DNA of 49,740 bases from an uncultured Mucilaginibacter sp. Lineage in GTDB: Bacteria; Bacteroidota; Bacteroidia; Sphingobacteriales; Sphingobacteriaceae. The stretch spans positions 1 through 49,740 of the forward strand of contig CAIPPO010000185.1 in assembly GCA_903866915.1 (NCBI GenBank), in the 5' to 3' direction. Position 1 is the stretch's first letter, and every line of letters begins with the position of its first letter. Made by a program: the position numbers and the translations under genes. Shown here one piece after another: positions 15,770 to 26,300 of this stretch. The notes beneath the pieces were generated by a model. The model made no database searches, was not told the DNA's origin, and worked only from the letters and a program-made list of their open reading frames with translations.

Positions 15770-17794
15770 ATGGATTTCAAATTAACCTCTATTTACCAGC
15801 CCACGGGCGACCAACCCGAAGCCATTAAACAACTGGTACAGGGTATTAACAATAACGATACGTATCAAACCCTGCTCGGCGTTACAGGCAGTGGAAAAAC
15901 ATTTTCAATAGCAAATGTTATTGCCCAAACACAACGTCCTACCCTTATTCTGAGTCACAATAAAACACTGGCGGCTCAGCTATATGGGGAGTTTAAACAG
16001 TTCTTTCCCGAAAATGCCGTTAACTATTTTGTATCGTATTACGATTACTATCAGCCCGAGGCATTTATACCAACTACAAATACTTATATTGAAAAGGATT
16101 TAGCGATCAATGAAGAGATTGAAAAACTACGTTTGCGTACAACCTCTGCGCTAATGTCGGGGCGGAGAGATGTGATCGTGGTATCGTCTATTTCCTGTAT
16201 TTACGGTATGGGAAACCCGGATGATTTTAAAGATTCGGTATTCCGTTTTGCAGTAGGCACCAGAATCAGTCGGAATGCTTTCCTTCACCGTTTAGTTGAA
16301 ATATTGTATGCCCGTACGACAGCAGATTTTAAACGCGGTACCTTTAGAGTTAAAGGTGATATAGTAGATATTTACCCAGCCTACCTGGATTATGCCTACC
16401 GGGTATCCTTTTTCGGCGATGACATCGAGGAGTTAAGTACGTTCGACCCTTCGACCGGCAAGACGATCGAAAAAACCACTCACATGGTGGTTTTCCCCGC
16501 AAACCTGTATGTAGCACCACGGGAGCGTTTTACCCAATCGATCTGGGCCATACAGGAAGAACTGGAAGTACGTAAAAAGCAATTTATCAACGACCAGCGT
16601 TTCCTGGAAGCAAAACGCCTGGAAGAAAGGGTGAATTACGACCTGGAGATGATCCGTGAACTGGGCTATTGTTCGGGCATCGAGAATTATTCGCGGTTTT
16701 TTGATGGTCGCAAGCCGGGGGCACGCCCCTTTTGCCTGCTAGATTATTTTCCGGACGACTATTTAATGGTGATTGATGAAAGCCACGTTACGGTACCGCA
16801 GATCAGGGCGATGTATGGTGGCGACCGTTCGCGCAAAATTTCATTGGTTGAATATGGCTTTCGCCTACCCGCTGCACTGGATAACCGCCCCCTTAACTTT
16901 CAGGAGTTTGAAAGCCTGGCTCCGCAAACAATTTATGTGAGTGCAACTCCCGGCGATTTTGAGCTGGAGAAATGCGGTGGTGTTGTGGTTGAGCAAGTTA
17001 TCAGACCAACCGGGCTATTGGATCCGGTGATTGATATCAGGCCGGTCATTAACCAGGTTGACGACCTGCTGGAAGAGGTGGACCAAACTATAAAACAGGG
17101 CGACCGTGTACTGGTAACCACATTAACGAAACGGATGTCGGAAGAACTGGCCAAATACATGGATAAGCTGGGTATCAAATGCCGGTATATTCACAGCGAA
17201 GTTAAAACCCTTGACCGCGTAGAAATTTTGCGTGGCCTACGCCTCGGTGAGTTTGACGTTCTAATCGGTATCAACCTGTTGCGCGAGGGACTGGACTTGC
17301 CTGAAGTTTCGCTGGTAGCTATCCTGGATGCCGACAAAGAAGGCTTCCTGCGTTCAGAACGTTCACTGATCCAGACCATAGGGCGCGCGGCACGTAACGA
17401 CCGCGGCCGGGTGATTATGTATGCCGACAAGATTACTGACTCCATGCGGGTTACTATGGACGAAACCAATCGACGCCGCGAGAAACAGATTGCATATAAC
17501 CTGGAACATGGCATTACCCCCAGGACCGTTGGCAAATCACGCGAAGCTATTATCGAACAAACATCGGTCATGGATTTTGTTGGTGGCGTACAGAAAGCTT
17601 ACGTAGAAGCCGACTCGGTATCTCTTGCGGCTGACCCTATTGTACAGTACATGAACAAAGCCGATCTGAAAAAGGCCATCGAAAATACCCGGCGCGAAAT
17701 GGTAACCGCCGCAAAAGACATGGACTTCCTCGGAGCCGCCAAACTCCGCGACGAAATGTTTGCCCTGGAAAAGCTGATGGAAGAAAGGTTTTAA
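15770..17794 (+). CDS. uvrB: UvrABC excinuclease subunit B
   Basis: A 674-residue DNA damage-recognition helicase of nucleotide excision repair. Walker A is [10 protein letters not shown] near residues 37-46. The beta-hairpin region [20 protein letters not shown] is intact, as are helicase motifs II (VIDESHV) and VI ([14 protein letters not shown]). The C-terminal UVR motif for UvrA/UvrC contact is at about 635-670 ([10 protein letters not shown] through [16 protein letters not shown]). Length is standard. The gene stands alone on the plus strand, divergent from upp. Confidence 0.97.
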   Translation: MDFKLTSIYQPTGDQPEAIKQLVQGINNNDTYQTLLGVTGSGKTFSIANVIAQTQRPTLILSHNKTLAAQLYGEFKQFFPENAVNYFVSYYDYYQPEAFIPTTNTYIEKDLAINEEIEKLRLRTTSALMSGRRDVIVVSSISCIYGMGNPDDFKDSVFRFAVGTRISRNAFLHRLVEILYARTTADFKRGTFRVKGDIVDIYPAYLDYAYRVSFFGDDIEELSTFDPSTGKTIEKTTHMVVFPANLYVAPRERFTQSIWAIQEELEVRKKQFINDQRFLEAKRLEERVNYDLEMIRELGYCSGIENYSRFFDGRKPGARPFCLLDYFPDDYLMVIDESHVTVPQIRAMYGGDRSRKISLVEYGFRLPAALDNRPLNFQEFESLAPQTIYVSATPGDFELEKCGGVVVEQVIRPTGLLDPVIDIRPVINQVDDLLEEVDQTIKQGDRVLVTTLTKRMSEELAKYMDKLGIKCRYIHSEVKTLDRVEILRGLRLGEFDVLIGINLLREGLDLPEVSLVAILDADKEGFLRSERSLIQTIGRAARNDRGRVIMYADKITDSMRVTMDETNRRREKQIAYNLEHGITPRTVGKSREAIIEQTSVMDFVGGVQKAYVEADSVSLAADPIVQYMNKADLKKAIENTRREMVTAAKDMDFLGAAKLRDEMFALEKLMEERF

Positions 17795-17956
17795 CTTTCC
17801 TGCGGCCCACTGCAATACCTTACCTTTTTCACAAGGGAAGGATAAGGATGGGGTTTTGAAATTTAAATGACTATCGCATGATGTAACATTGAACATTTCA
17901 AAGCGTCAAAAATTCCGTCGAAAAAACAGATGAAAACTTTTTTTGCGTTTTAAACT

Positions 17957-17964
17957 TATATTTG
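17957..17964 (+). promoter_or_regulatory. Candidate -7 box for the DUF4834 gene
   Basis: TATATTTG, a perfect -7 match, ends 19 nt before the ATG at 17984. A TTTTG lies upstream but too close (about 11 bp) to be a normal -33 element. Confidence 0.4.
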
Positions 17965-17983
17965 TACTCCAAAATTCATTCAG

Positions 17984-18226
17984 ATGGAATTTATTCGTTT
18001 TCTATTCATAGCGATACTTGTCTTATATATTATTCGCGCCGCGGTGCGCCTTTTGCTACCCATGTTGTTTCAAAGCGTAATGAATAAGGCTCAGGATGCC
18101 CAGCAACAGCAATACCGCCACAATGCTCCGGAAGGAAAAGTAAGTGTCGATTTCGTTCCGGAAAAAAAGAAAAAATCAATACCTGATTCCGAAGGCGACT
18201 TCGTGGATTACGAAGATTTAAAATAG
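17984..18226 (+). CDS. DUF4834 family small membrane protein
   Basis: An 80-residue protein with one N-terminal membrane helix (about residues 5-30, FLFIAILVLYIIRAAVRLLL) and a charged cytosolic tail. The tail holds a glutamine-rich stretch (AQQQQ), KVSVDFVPEKKKK and the acidic end DFVDYEDL, which match the Bacteroidota DUF4834 family. No function is known. The next gene starts one base after this stop, so they are surely co-transcribed. Confidence 0.78.
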   Translation: MEFIRFLFIAILVLYIIRAAVRLLLPMLFQSVMNKAQDAQQQQYRHNAPEGKVSVDFVPEKKKKSIPDSEGDFVDYEDLK

Positions 18227-18227
18227 T

Positions 18228-18512
18228 ATGCGAGACCCGCTGGAAAGACCTCCAATTTTTACGCGTCGCCACTACGGCACGCCCGAAACTTTCAACCTGA
18301 TCGTAATTAACTATGCTGTGGTGGCCTTCGGCCTGATGGCATTCAGCACATCAAATCATAAGATCTACTGGTTTTTTTGGGTAGTTTTGGGGGTGTTAGC
18401 CCTCTATAATGCGTTCAATATCTACCGATACCGTGAAGAGTATAACAAAATAGCCATCATCGCTTATGTCATCAGCGTAGCGGGAATGAGTCTGTTATTT
18501 TTAATAGTCTGA
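18228..18512 (+). CDS. Unknown small membrane protein, three helices
   Basis: A 94-residue protein that I do not recognise. A soluble N-terminus (MRDPLERPPIFTRRHYGTPE) precedes three hydrophobic helices at about 23-40, 47-64 and 74-93. The YRYREEY segment forms the charged loop between helices two and three. It begins one base after the DUF4834 stop and precedes the YfhO-like gene by about 100 nt, where a separate -7 box lies. It may be a partner of DUF4834 in the membrane; this is inferred only from spacing. Confidence 0.65.
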   Translation: MRDPLERPPIFTRRHYGTPETFNLIVINYAVVAFGLMAFSTSNHKIYWFFWVVLGVLALYNAFNIYRYREEYNKIAIIAYVISVAGMSLLFLIV

Positions 18513-18573
18513 CCCATAAGCGCATCATTTCAACTGCCGAACAAAAATAAATTTCTATTCTAACTCAAATTTC

Positions 18574-18581
18574 TATTTTTG
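18574..18581 (+). promoter_or_regulatory. Candidate -7 box for the YfhO-like gene
   Basis: TATTTTTG fits TAnnTTTG perfectly and lies 34 nt before the ATG at 18616. The -33 region is not obvious. Confidence 0.4.
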
Positions 18582-18615
18582 GGGGATTATATTTTTTTCA
18601 CCTCATACAATTTAG

Positions 18616-21150
18616 ATGGATAATTGGTTCAAGCGAAATGGTACCCACCTGGTTATCATCGGAATTTTAATAGCAATTTGTTTCTTTTACTTTACACCGG
18701 CCTTTCAGGGAAAGACATTAGGGCAATCTGATGTGATCGGGGCTGAATCTACCCAGACTGAGATCAACCATTATAAAGATAAAGATACTACCATATTATG
18801 GACCAACCAGATCTTCGGTGGCATGCCTACCTTCCAGATATGGGCCCCTTATCCGGATAACGTTACTACCTGGGTAGTTAAAGGTGTTACCACAGTATTG
18901 CCAAACCCGTTATACAACATTTTCCTATTGCTTTTTGGAGCGTATTTTCTATTTATTGTTTTGCGCGCAAGTCCCTGGCTTGCAGCTGCAGGCGCTGTAG
19001 CATTTACTTTTACCTCGTACAATATCATTTTGCTACTGGCCGGACATACCAATCAGGTTTTTGCTATCGCATTTTTCGCGCCAATTCTGGCAAGTATTAT
19101 AATCACGCTTCGGGGAAAATACCTCTTGGGTGGATCATTAACTGCTTTGTTCCTGGCCCTGGAGATTCGCGCCAACCACGTGCAGATGACTTACTACCTG
19201 CTGATATCGCTGTTCATTTATATGGCGATCGAAGCCTATCATGCTTTAAAAAATAAAGCATCCCGCGACTTCCTGAAATCACTTACTTACCTGGCCGGCG
19301 CTGTAGCGATAGCCGTAGCTGTTAATGCTTCCTCGCTTTGGAGCACCTATGAATATGGTAAGGATACAATCCGTGGTCAGTCGAATCTTAAACAAAACAC
19401 CAAGGAACCGAGCAACGGCCTGACAAAAGATTACGCCTATCAGTATAGTGAGACGGTTCCGGAATCAATATCATTCCTCGTGCCCTATGCAGCTGGTGGT
19501 AGTTCGCAAAACGAAGGCCTTGATCAAAATTCAGAGGTGGTAAAAGTACTCAAGGATAAAGGAATACCAGAGGATCAGGCCTACACAGCAGCTCAGCAAA
19601 TCACGGGAAGTTTTCCAGGCATGTCAATCTATTGGGGCGAGAAACCATCAACCGCTGGTCCGGTTTATTTCGGCGCAGTAGTATTTTTCTTATTTATTTT
19701 TGGCTTATTCATCGTAAAAAATCGCATAAAATGGTGGCTCTTAGCAACAGTAGTATTAACTATTATGCTGTCTTACGGAGGTAACTTCCCATTTGTATCC
19801 GATTTTTTCTTTGATCATTTTCCACTCTATAACAAGTTTCGCGCTGTCGAATCGGTATTAGCCGTTACTGGTTTGTGCTTCCCCATTTTGGCAGTTTTAG
19901 CTGTCAATGAATTAGTTGAAACAACAGACAAAACCGAGCTATTCAAAAAACTGAAAATCTCTTTCTATATCACTGGTGGTATAACTTTGATTTTAATCAT
20001 TGCACCCGGGTTTGTTTTAAACTTCCGGCCTTCTGGCCAAACCAATGGCATTGCAGCGTTGGCACAGGCAATGAAGGGCGATAACGGCGCAGCTAATGCC
20101 GTTGCAAGTGCGCTGATAAAAGATCGCCAAAATCTTGAATTTTGGGATGCAGTGCGTTCATTGGTATTGATCAGTATTGTCTTCGGTGTATTATGGTTGT
20201 ATTTTAAGCAGAAGATAAAAACACCGGTGCTGTATATCGTGCTTTTTGTTTTGATATTGGGTGACCTTTGGCAGGTAGACAAGCGTTATCTGAAAGATTC
20301 AAACTTCGCCGACAAACAGGATGCTGCTCAGGTTGTAAAAGCACGCGAAGTTGACCAATTTATTCAACGAGACACTGACCCTGATTTTCGGGTGGTCGAT
20401 CTTACGCAGAATCCAAAATATGATGTAACCACACCTTTCTTTCACAAAACGCTTTGGGGCTATTCGGCTGCCAGACTAAAACGTGTGGAGGAATTATTCG
20501 ATAACCAATTTTCTAAATCGATCAACCAGGATGTTTTGGACATGTTTAATGTTAAATTCCTGATCAACCAGGATCCCAAAACCGGCAACCTTTCAATGGC
20601 TCGTAATCCGGGAGCATGCGGTCATGCCTGGTTCGTGAAAGACGTTGAATATGTGAAGGATGCCGACGAAGAAATGAAAGCCATCAGCGCCTTTTCGCCA
20701 AAGGATAAAGTGATCGTAGATCTTAGCTTCAAAAAAATGATCGATGGTCAAAGTATTGGTGTCGCGCCGGCCGGAACAATAGAGTTGGCCAACTACTCGC
20801 CTGATCATTTGACCTACAAAAGCGGCAGCACGGTAAATTCAATCGCTGTATTCTCAGAAGTATATTACGACAAAGGCTGGAAAATGTATATCGATGGTGC
20901 TGAACGCCCTTATTTCAGAGCCGACTACCTTCTAAGAGCCGCAGTCATCCCGGCAGGTAACCATAAGATCGAATTTATCTTCCATCCGGCCTCTTATTAT
21001 ACCGGCGAAAAGATATCACTGGCAGGTTCCATATTATTAGTACTGGCTTTAGGTGGTGCTGCTTATGCAGGCTTCAAGAAAAAGGATGAACAATCGGTGG
21101 TTGCTGAAACTCCTGCAGATAAAGAAAAGCCGTTGACAAAAAAGAAATAA
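18616..21150 (+). CDS. YfhO-like polytopic membrane protein
   Basis: An 844-residue membrane protein of the YfhO group, related to GT-C membrane glycosyltransferases that use lipid-linked sugars. Roughly twelve hydrophobic segments run from residue 11 to about 555, with a large first exporting loop containing acidic residues (QSDVIGAES). The soluble C-terminal part (about 560-800, VVDLTQNPKYDVTTPFFH and YYDKGWKMYIDGAERPYFRA) is typical of the family, and a last helix near 810-828 precedes a charged tail. A sugar-transfer role to surface polymers is inferred from the family and the nearby glycosyltransferases. Confidence 0.82.
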   Translation: MDNWFKRNGTHLVIIGILIAICFFYFTPAFQGKTLGQSDVIGAESTQTEINHYKDKDTTILWTNQIFGGMPTFQIWAPYPDNVTTWVVKGVTTVLPNPLYNIFLLLFGAYFLFIVLRASPWLAAAGAVAFTFTSYNIILLLAGHTNQVFAIAFFAPILASIIITLRGKYLLGGSLTALFLALEIRANHVQMTYYLLISLFIYMAIEAYHALKNKASRDFLKSLTYLAGAVAIAVAVNASSLWSTYEYGKDTIRGQSNLKQNTKEPSNGLTKDYAYQYSETVPESISFLVPYAAGGSSQNEGLDQNSEVVKVLKDKGIPEDQAYTAAQQITGSFPGMSIYWGEKPSTAGPVYFGAVVFFLFIFGLFIVKNRIKWWLLATVVLTIMLSYGGNFPFVSDFFFDHFPLYNKFRAVESVLAVTGLCFPILAVLAVNELVETTDKTELFKKLKISFYITGGITLILIIAPGFVLNFRPSGQTNGIAALAQAMKGDNGAANAVASALIKDRQNLEFWDAVRSLVLISIVFGVLWLYFKQKIKTPVLYIVLFVLILGDLWQVDKRYLKDSNFADKQDAAQVVKAREVDQFIQRDTDPDFRVVDLTQNPKYDVTTPFFHKTLWGYSAARLKRVEELFDNQFSKSINQDVLDMFNVKFLINQDPKTGNLSMARNPGACGHAWFVKDVEYVKDADEEMKAISAFSPKDKVIVDLSFKKMIDGQSIGVAPAGTIELANYSPDHLTYKSGSTVNSIAVFSEVYYDKGWKMYIDGAERPYFRADYLLRAAVIPAGNHKIEFIFHPASYYTGEKISLAGSILLVLALGGAAYAGFKKKDEQSVVAETPADKEKPLTKKK

Positions 21151-21170
21151 GCTATTGGTCTATATTTTAG

Positions 21171-21203
21171 TAGCGATGGGCGGAAGCTCATCGCTATTTT
21201 TTT
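21171..21203 (+). terminator. Intrinsic terminator after the YfhO-like gene
   Basis: TAGCGATG (21171-21178) pairs with CATCGCTA (21189-21196) around a 10-nt loop, followed by seven T (21197-21203). It is placed 20 nt past the stop, and separates convergent transcripts. Confidence 0.85.
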
Positions 21204-21244
21204 GGGTTCTGATTTGTGCCTAATATTCTTACTTTGGGTTAAGA

Positions 21245-21997
21245 TCAATCATTAGTTCGCTTATGCCTCAGCCAATACCACCCCAGGTTAAAAGCAATAA
21301 TGAAATGATTTAACACTGTGGGCAGTAAACCATAATGCCTCTTCATGATATCAAAACGTTCTATGAGGCTTTCCTGATGCCGTTTTTTGGACATGCCCCC
21401 TACCAAATATTTAGCAACGTATTGGTGCACGTTAACGATCTTATCCGCTTTTTTCGCTGCCCTTAAAATCCAGTCGATATCTGCGCTTAGTTGGTATCGC
21501 AGATCGAAAGGTTCAGCAATTGTACGCTTGATGTAGATGGCCTGATGGCTCACACTCATGCCATACCTGAAACTCCTCCAACTAAAGTGATCGGGGGCTT
21601 TGTGGCGCCGCTGACCAAGGCTTCGGCCGGTGCTATCTATCATTTCGGTCTCACCATAATAAATATCGGCATTGGCAGCGGAAGCAAAAACATTAGCTGC
21701 GGTTTCTTTCGCAAATATCTCATCACCTGAGTTCATAAAAAGCACGTAGTCTCCGGTAGCCGCAGCAAGGCCTTTATTCATCGCATCATAAATACCCGCA
21801 TCCTTTTCGCTGATCAAAACCGCAAGCCGATCGCTATATTTTTTGATGATATCAAGTGTTCCGTCAGTCGATAGACCATCAACGATGATATATTCAATAT
21901 TCGGATAAGTTTGTTCCAGCACCGAAAGCATCGTCCGCTCAATAGCTGCGGCGTTGTTATACACAATTGTAATGACGCTTAATTTCGGCTGAAACAT
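21245..21997 (-). CDS. Glycosyltransferase family 2
   Basis: A 250-residue GT-A glycosyltransferase. The N-terminal LSVITIVYNNAAAIERTMLS and YIIVDGLSTDGTLDII mark the nucleotide-sugar binding part, and the acidic metal motif is represented by LFMNSGDEIF rather than a strict DxD. GIYDAMNKGLAAATGDYV is characteristic of the WcaA-like subgroup. No membrane anchor except a weakly hydrophobic C-terminus. It lies downstream of the GT4 gene on the same strand after 76 nt, so both probably build the same surface glycan. Confidence 0.85.
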   Translation of the reverse strand: MFQPKLSVITIVYNNAAAIERTMLSVLEQTYPNIEYIIVDGLSTDGTLDIIKKYSDRLAVLISEKDAGIYDAMNKGLAAATGDYVLFMNSGDEIFAKETAANVFASAANADIYYGETEMIDSTGRSLGQRRHKAPDHFSWRSFRYGMSVSHQAIYIKRTIAEPFDLRYQLSADIDWILRAAKKADKIVNVHQYVAKYLVGGMSKKRHQESLIERFDIMKRHYGLLPTVLNHFIIAFNLGWYWLRHKRTND

Positions 21998-22073
21998 ATT
22001 TGCTGCTTTCTCTGGTACTCTCTGCGAAAACCTTCGTGTCCTCTGTGGTTAAATTAATATTTATGCAAAGTAT

Positions 22074-23342
22074 TTAGATAGTCGCCTCTTTCAGTTTTTG
22101 ATACAATTCAATATGCCTGGCTGCGATCACCTTTTCTGAAAAATGATCCATTACCGTTTGCCTGGCGGCATCATTCAACAAGGCACGATCCGGAAAATTG
22201 ATCACCCACTCCATACCATCAGCAAAACTTTCCGAAGACCTGTACTCAGCTACGTACCCGTTTTGCAGGTGCTTCACCATATCCGGTATGCCACCTGTTT
22301 TGAAAGTGATCACCGGAGTACCGCTTGAAAGGCTTTCCATTACTGTGTAAGGCAAATTATCTTCAAGCGAAGGGATCAAAAATGCATCAGCCCCTGCATA
22401 GCACAGCGCCAATTGTGCGTCATCATTGATCGTCCCCAGGAAGGTGGTCGGGAATGGAAAATCGGGCACATCTTCCGAATTGCGATTACCAAACACAACC
22501 AATTCAATATCTTCTGCTTTTGCACCCATCCGGGTTTTAAGCAATTCCAATGCCTCCATTAGATAACTTGTTCCCTTATGCAGATCTTTACGTGAAGGCA
22601 TAAAACCGCTTAGAAAAATAAATTTATCTGCCGCAAAACCAGCCTTCGCTTTTGCTTCAGCCTTGTTTTGTGGTTTAAATATATCCGTCTCCAATGTATT
22701 GGCTATTTGCTCAACCGGTTTGCCTTTCATCAGACTACTTTCGCCGACGGATCTCTGCATCCAGGTACTGGGGGCTATAATGGTAAAATCAAGTAGCTGA
22801 TAGGCTTCATTTTTGTCCACCCAAATCTTATGCGAATAATCCTTAGCGCTGGCATTTTCCAGTAAAGGGCAATTGCCGCAATCTTTTTTAAAATTTTCGC
22901 AGGTATACCGCACATGACAGCCCCCGGTAAATGCATTGCTGTCGTGGAAAGTCCATACTACAGGTTTACCCAGTTTTGCAATTTCAGCCAGGTGCTTTGG
23001 GTTCAAAAACCCATGATTTACCCAGTGCAAATGGATGATATCAGCGGCGATAACATCAGGATGACGAATGACAGACCGCCCGAACCAGGCAAAAGAAAAC
23101 GGCGTTTTTACGGCCTTCAGGTATCTTTTGGCCCATATCCGTTCAAGAACTATCATGGCTGCGGTCCAGGCCTTTTGCAACAAATTTGTGTTAAATTCGC
23201 CTATGTCAGGGTTTTTGCCAAATTTGTAATGGACTATTACCTTTGATTCGATACCTTGATCACGTAAAGCGCTGTTAAGCCTGAGGCTGGCTCTGCCCGC
23301 TCCGCCGTTTCCATCGTAGGTATTTAAATGCACTACTTTCAA
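22074..23342 (-). CDS. Glycosyltransferase family 4
   Basis: A GT-B glycosyltransferase. The N-terminal VVHLNTYDGNGGAGRASLRL is the typical start of a GT4 subgroup, and the C-terminal domain carries FLSGFMPSRKDLHKGTSYLM and PSLEDNLPYTVMESLSSGTP (E-x7-E-type donor site). No ATG is available near the start. TTG codons occur at 23351 and 23342; I chose 23342 because it gives MKVVHLNTYDG and because a -7 box overlaps the earlier one. An insert with cysteines (CHVRYTCENFKKDCGNCPLL) may bind zinc. Confidence 0.82.
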   Translation of the reverse strand: MKVVHLNTYDGNGGAGRASLRLNSALRDQGIESKVIVHYKFGKNPDIGEFNTNLLQKAWTAAMIVLERIWAKRYLKAVKTPFSFAWFGRSVIRHPDVIAADIIHLHWVNHGFLNPKHLAEIAKLGKPVVWTFHDSNAFTGGCHVRYTCENFKKDCGNCPLLENASAKDYSHKIWVDKNEAYQLLDFTIIAPSTWMQRSVGESSLMKGKPVEQIANTLETDIFKPQNKAEAKAKAGFAADKFIFLSGFMPSRKDLHKGTSYLMEALELLKTRMGAKAEDIELVVFGNRNSEDVPDFPFPTTFLGTINDDAQLALCYAGADAFLIPSLEDNLPYTVMESLSSGTPVITFKTGGIPDMVKHLQNGYVAEYRSSESFADGMEWVINFPDRALLNDAARQTVMDHFSEKVIAARHIELYQKLKEATI

Positions 23343-23348
23343 GACGTT

Positions 23349-23377
23349 CAAAAATACACTTATTCAACTTAAATCAA
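23349..23377 (-). promoter_or_regulatory. Candidate promoter for the GT4 gene
   Basis: The minus strand has TTG (23375-23377), an 18-bp spacer and TATTTTTG (23349-23356). Transcription would begin close to the TTG codon at 23342, suggesting a leaderless or nearly leaderless message. The divergent protease gene starts at 23389, so both promoters share about 40 bp. Confidence 0.4.
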
Positions 23378-23388
23378 TTTTACCTGGT

Positions 23389-26300
23389 ATGAAAAAACTA
23401 TTCCCAGTATTGCTGCTCCTGTTACTATTCAAAAGTTTCGCAAATGCCCAGGCACCGGAGGCTTATTTTGTATCGTATCCAACATTAACTCCCGATGGCA
23501 AAACGGTAATCTTCAGCTACGAGGGTGATCTTTGGAAATTGGATATCGGCAGCGCAGTTGCTGTAAGACTAACGGCGATGCAGGGTGAGGAAATACTTCC
23601 CAAAGTTTCGCCTGACGGCAAATGGCTGGCTTTTACCTCTAACCAGTTTGGCAATAATGATGTGTATGTAATGCCACTGGCGGGCGGTGATATCAAACAG
23701 CTCACTTTCCATGAGGCTAATGACCAGGTGGATTCATGGAGCTGGGATTCCAGATCGATCTACTTTACCTCCAATCGTTATAACAGTTTCAGCGAATATA
23801 AAGTCAGCATCAGCGGCGGCACGCCTAGCCGCTTGTTTGGCAACTATTTCAATACGATACATGGCGTGGTTGAGTCGCCAATTACAGGCGAGCTGTTTTT
23901 CAGCGATACCTGGGAAAGTTATTTGTTCCCAAACCGCAAGCATTACAAAGGCTCTTATAACCCTGATATCCAATCCTACGATCCCAAAACAAAAGCCTAT
24001 AAACGCTATACCGATTGGATAGGCAAGGATTTTTGGACCACCATTGACGGCAAGGGAAATATCTATTTTGTATCAGATGAGGGCAACGCAGAATATAACC
24101 TGTATACTTTTGCTGAGGGTAAAAAAACAGCGCTCACCCAATTTCCAAGCTCAATAAAAAGGCCATTTGTGAGCGCCAATGGCGAGAAAGTGGTGTTTGA
24201 AAAAGATTATCAATTGTTTGTTTATGATGTTGGATCAAAACAAACGCAAAAGCTCAGCTTTAATATTTACAGGAACGATGTTTTAGCTAAATCACAGGAA
24301 TATGATGTGAGGGGTAAAATAGAGAATTTTGATGTTTCGCCTGACGGAAAAAAGCTGGCTTTTGTATCACGCGGCGAGCTTTTTGTAAGCGATGTAGAGG
24401 GTAAATTCGTACACCAGATCAATAAAGGTAGTAGCGAACGCGCAGGCGAAGTAAAATGGCTGCCTGATAACCGCACATTGCTTTTTAGCCAAACTTTGGG
24501 TGGCTATTTCAATTGGTATACCATAACAGCTGAGGGAACAGGAACAGCGAAGCAACTGACGGATGATAAACAAAATAACCGCGGCCTGAATGTAAACAAA
24601 GCACATACAACAGGTGTATACCTGAGCGGTCGGCAGGAAGTGAGGCTGATCGACCTAAAGACCTTGACTAGTAAAACAATTACAAAAGACGAAATATGGG
24701 GCTTTGAAAACAGTGCACCACAGATCTCTCCTAAAGGTGGCTACGTATTATACACGGCTCACCGTAATTTTGAGGAAGATATTTTTGTATATAACATCAA
24801 TACCGGTCAAACACAAAACCTGACCAACAGTGGTGTTTCGGAATCAAATCCTTACTGGTCGCCTGACAGTAAATATATTTATTTCTCGAGCTCGCGTACG
24901 CATCCTGATTTCCCCTATGGCTCGCCGGATGCCCATATATACCGCATGCCGCTATATAAATTCAGCGATGAATTCAGACTGGATAAATTTAATGACCTTT
25001 TTAAAGAAGTAAAGAAAGATTCAACTACCGATAAAGCCAAAGACACTAAAAATAAGGATTCGAAACCAACGGAAACCGCTGTAATCCCACAAAAGGAAAG
25101 AATTATTGATACCGAATTTCTGATGAAGCGTTTGGAGCGCATCAGCTCTTATTTTGGTATACAACGCGGACCGGTGGTGGTTCAAAAGGGCGATAAAACG
25201 CATGTACTATTCCTATCTAATCAGGATGAAGGGAAATGGAGCATTTTTCACACAACTATCCAGCCTTTTGAAGAAAATAAAACAGAGAAGATCGGCAGCG
25301 ATATTTATGGCTTCGACCTGGTAAATGTAAACGACAAGAATTATGTATTGGAGGGTGGAAACCTGTACACGCTGAATCTGGACAATAATAAGCTTGATAA
25401 GATCGATGTCAGCCTGAAGTTTGACCGAAACCTGGAAGGAGAATTTAAACAAATGTTCGATGAGGCCTGGGCCGGTTTGGAAGAAAACTACTATGACGGC
25501 GATTTCCACGGCACCGACTGGAAGAAAGCACACGACCGTTATGCCGAATACCTGACCTATGTCAATAATCGCTCCGACCTGCGTTTGTTATTGAATGATT
25601 TACTCGGCGAACTCAACTCTTCGCACCAGGGTTTTTACTCGAATGGGGCAGAAGAGTCCAAAACACTGCATTACCGTACCATGGAGACCGGTATCGTATT
25701 TGACAACGAGGATCCCTACAAAGTCAATATGCTGTTAAAAACATCCGCTACCTATCGCAATGGGGTGGATATTGAAGAAGGCGACCGCCTGAAAGCGGTA
25801 AATGGAGTAGCTGTTGACGAACAACTGGACCGTAATTCGTATTTCACCAGACCTTCGCTGGAAAAAGAACTGGAGCTCCGCTTTGATAGAAATGGGAAAA
25901 CGATCACAGTTAAGCTGCATCCCGAAGCCAGCGGCGATTTCAACGGTAATCTTTATGATGACTGGATCGAGAACAATCGCAAAGTAGTTACGGATAAAAG
26001 CAAGGGCCGTATTGCTTATATCTATATGAAAAATATGGGTACAGATGCATTGGAGTCGTTTTTAGAAGATATGGTGGATGACGCCTATAAAAAAGATGCA
26101 TTGATACTCGACCTGCGTTATAATACCGGAGGTAACGTACACGACCCGGTTTTGCAATTCCTCTCGCAAAAACCTTACCTGCAATGGCAATACCGCGGCG
26201 GCCAAAAAGCGCAGCAACCTAATTTTGCTCCTGCAGCCAAGCCTATCATTTTGCTGGTGAATGAACAAACCCTGAGTGATGGCGAAATGACAACCGCCGG

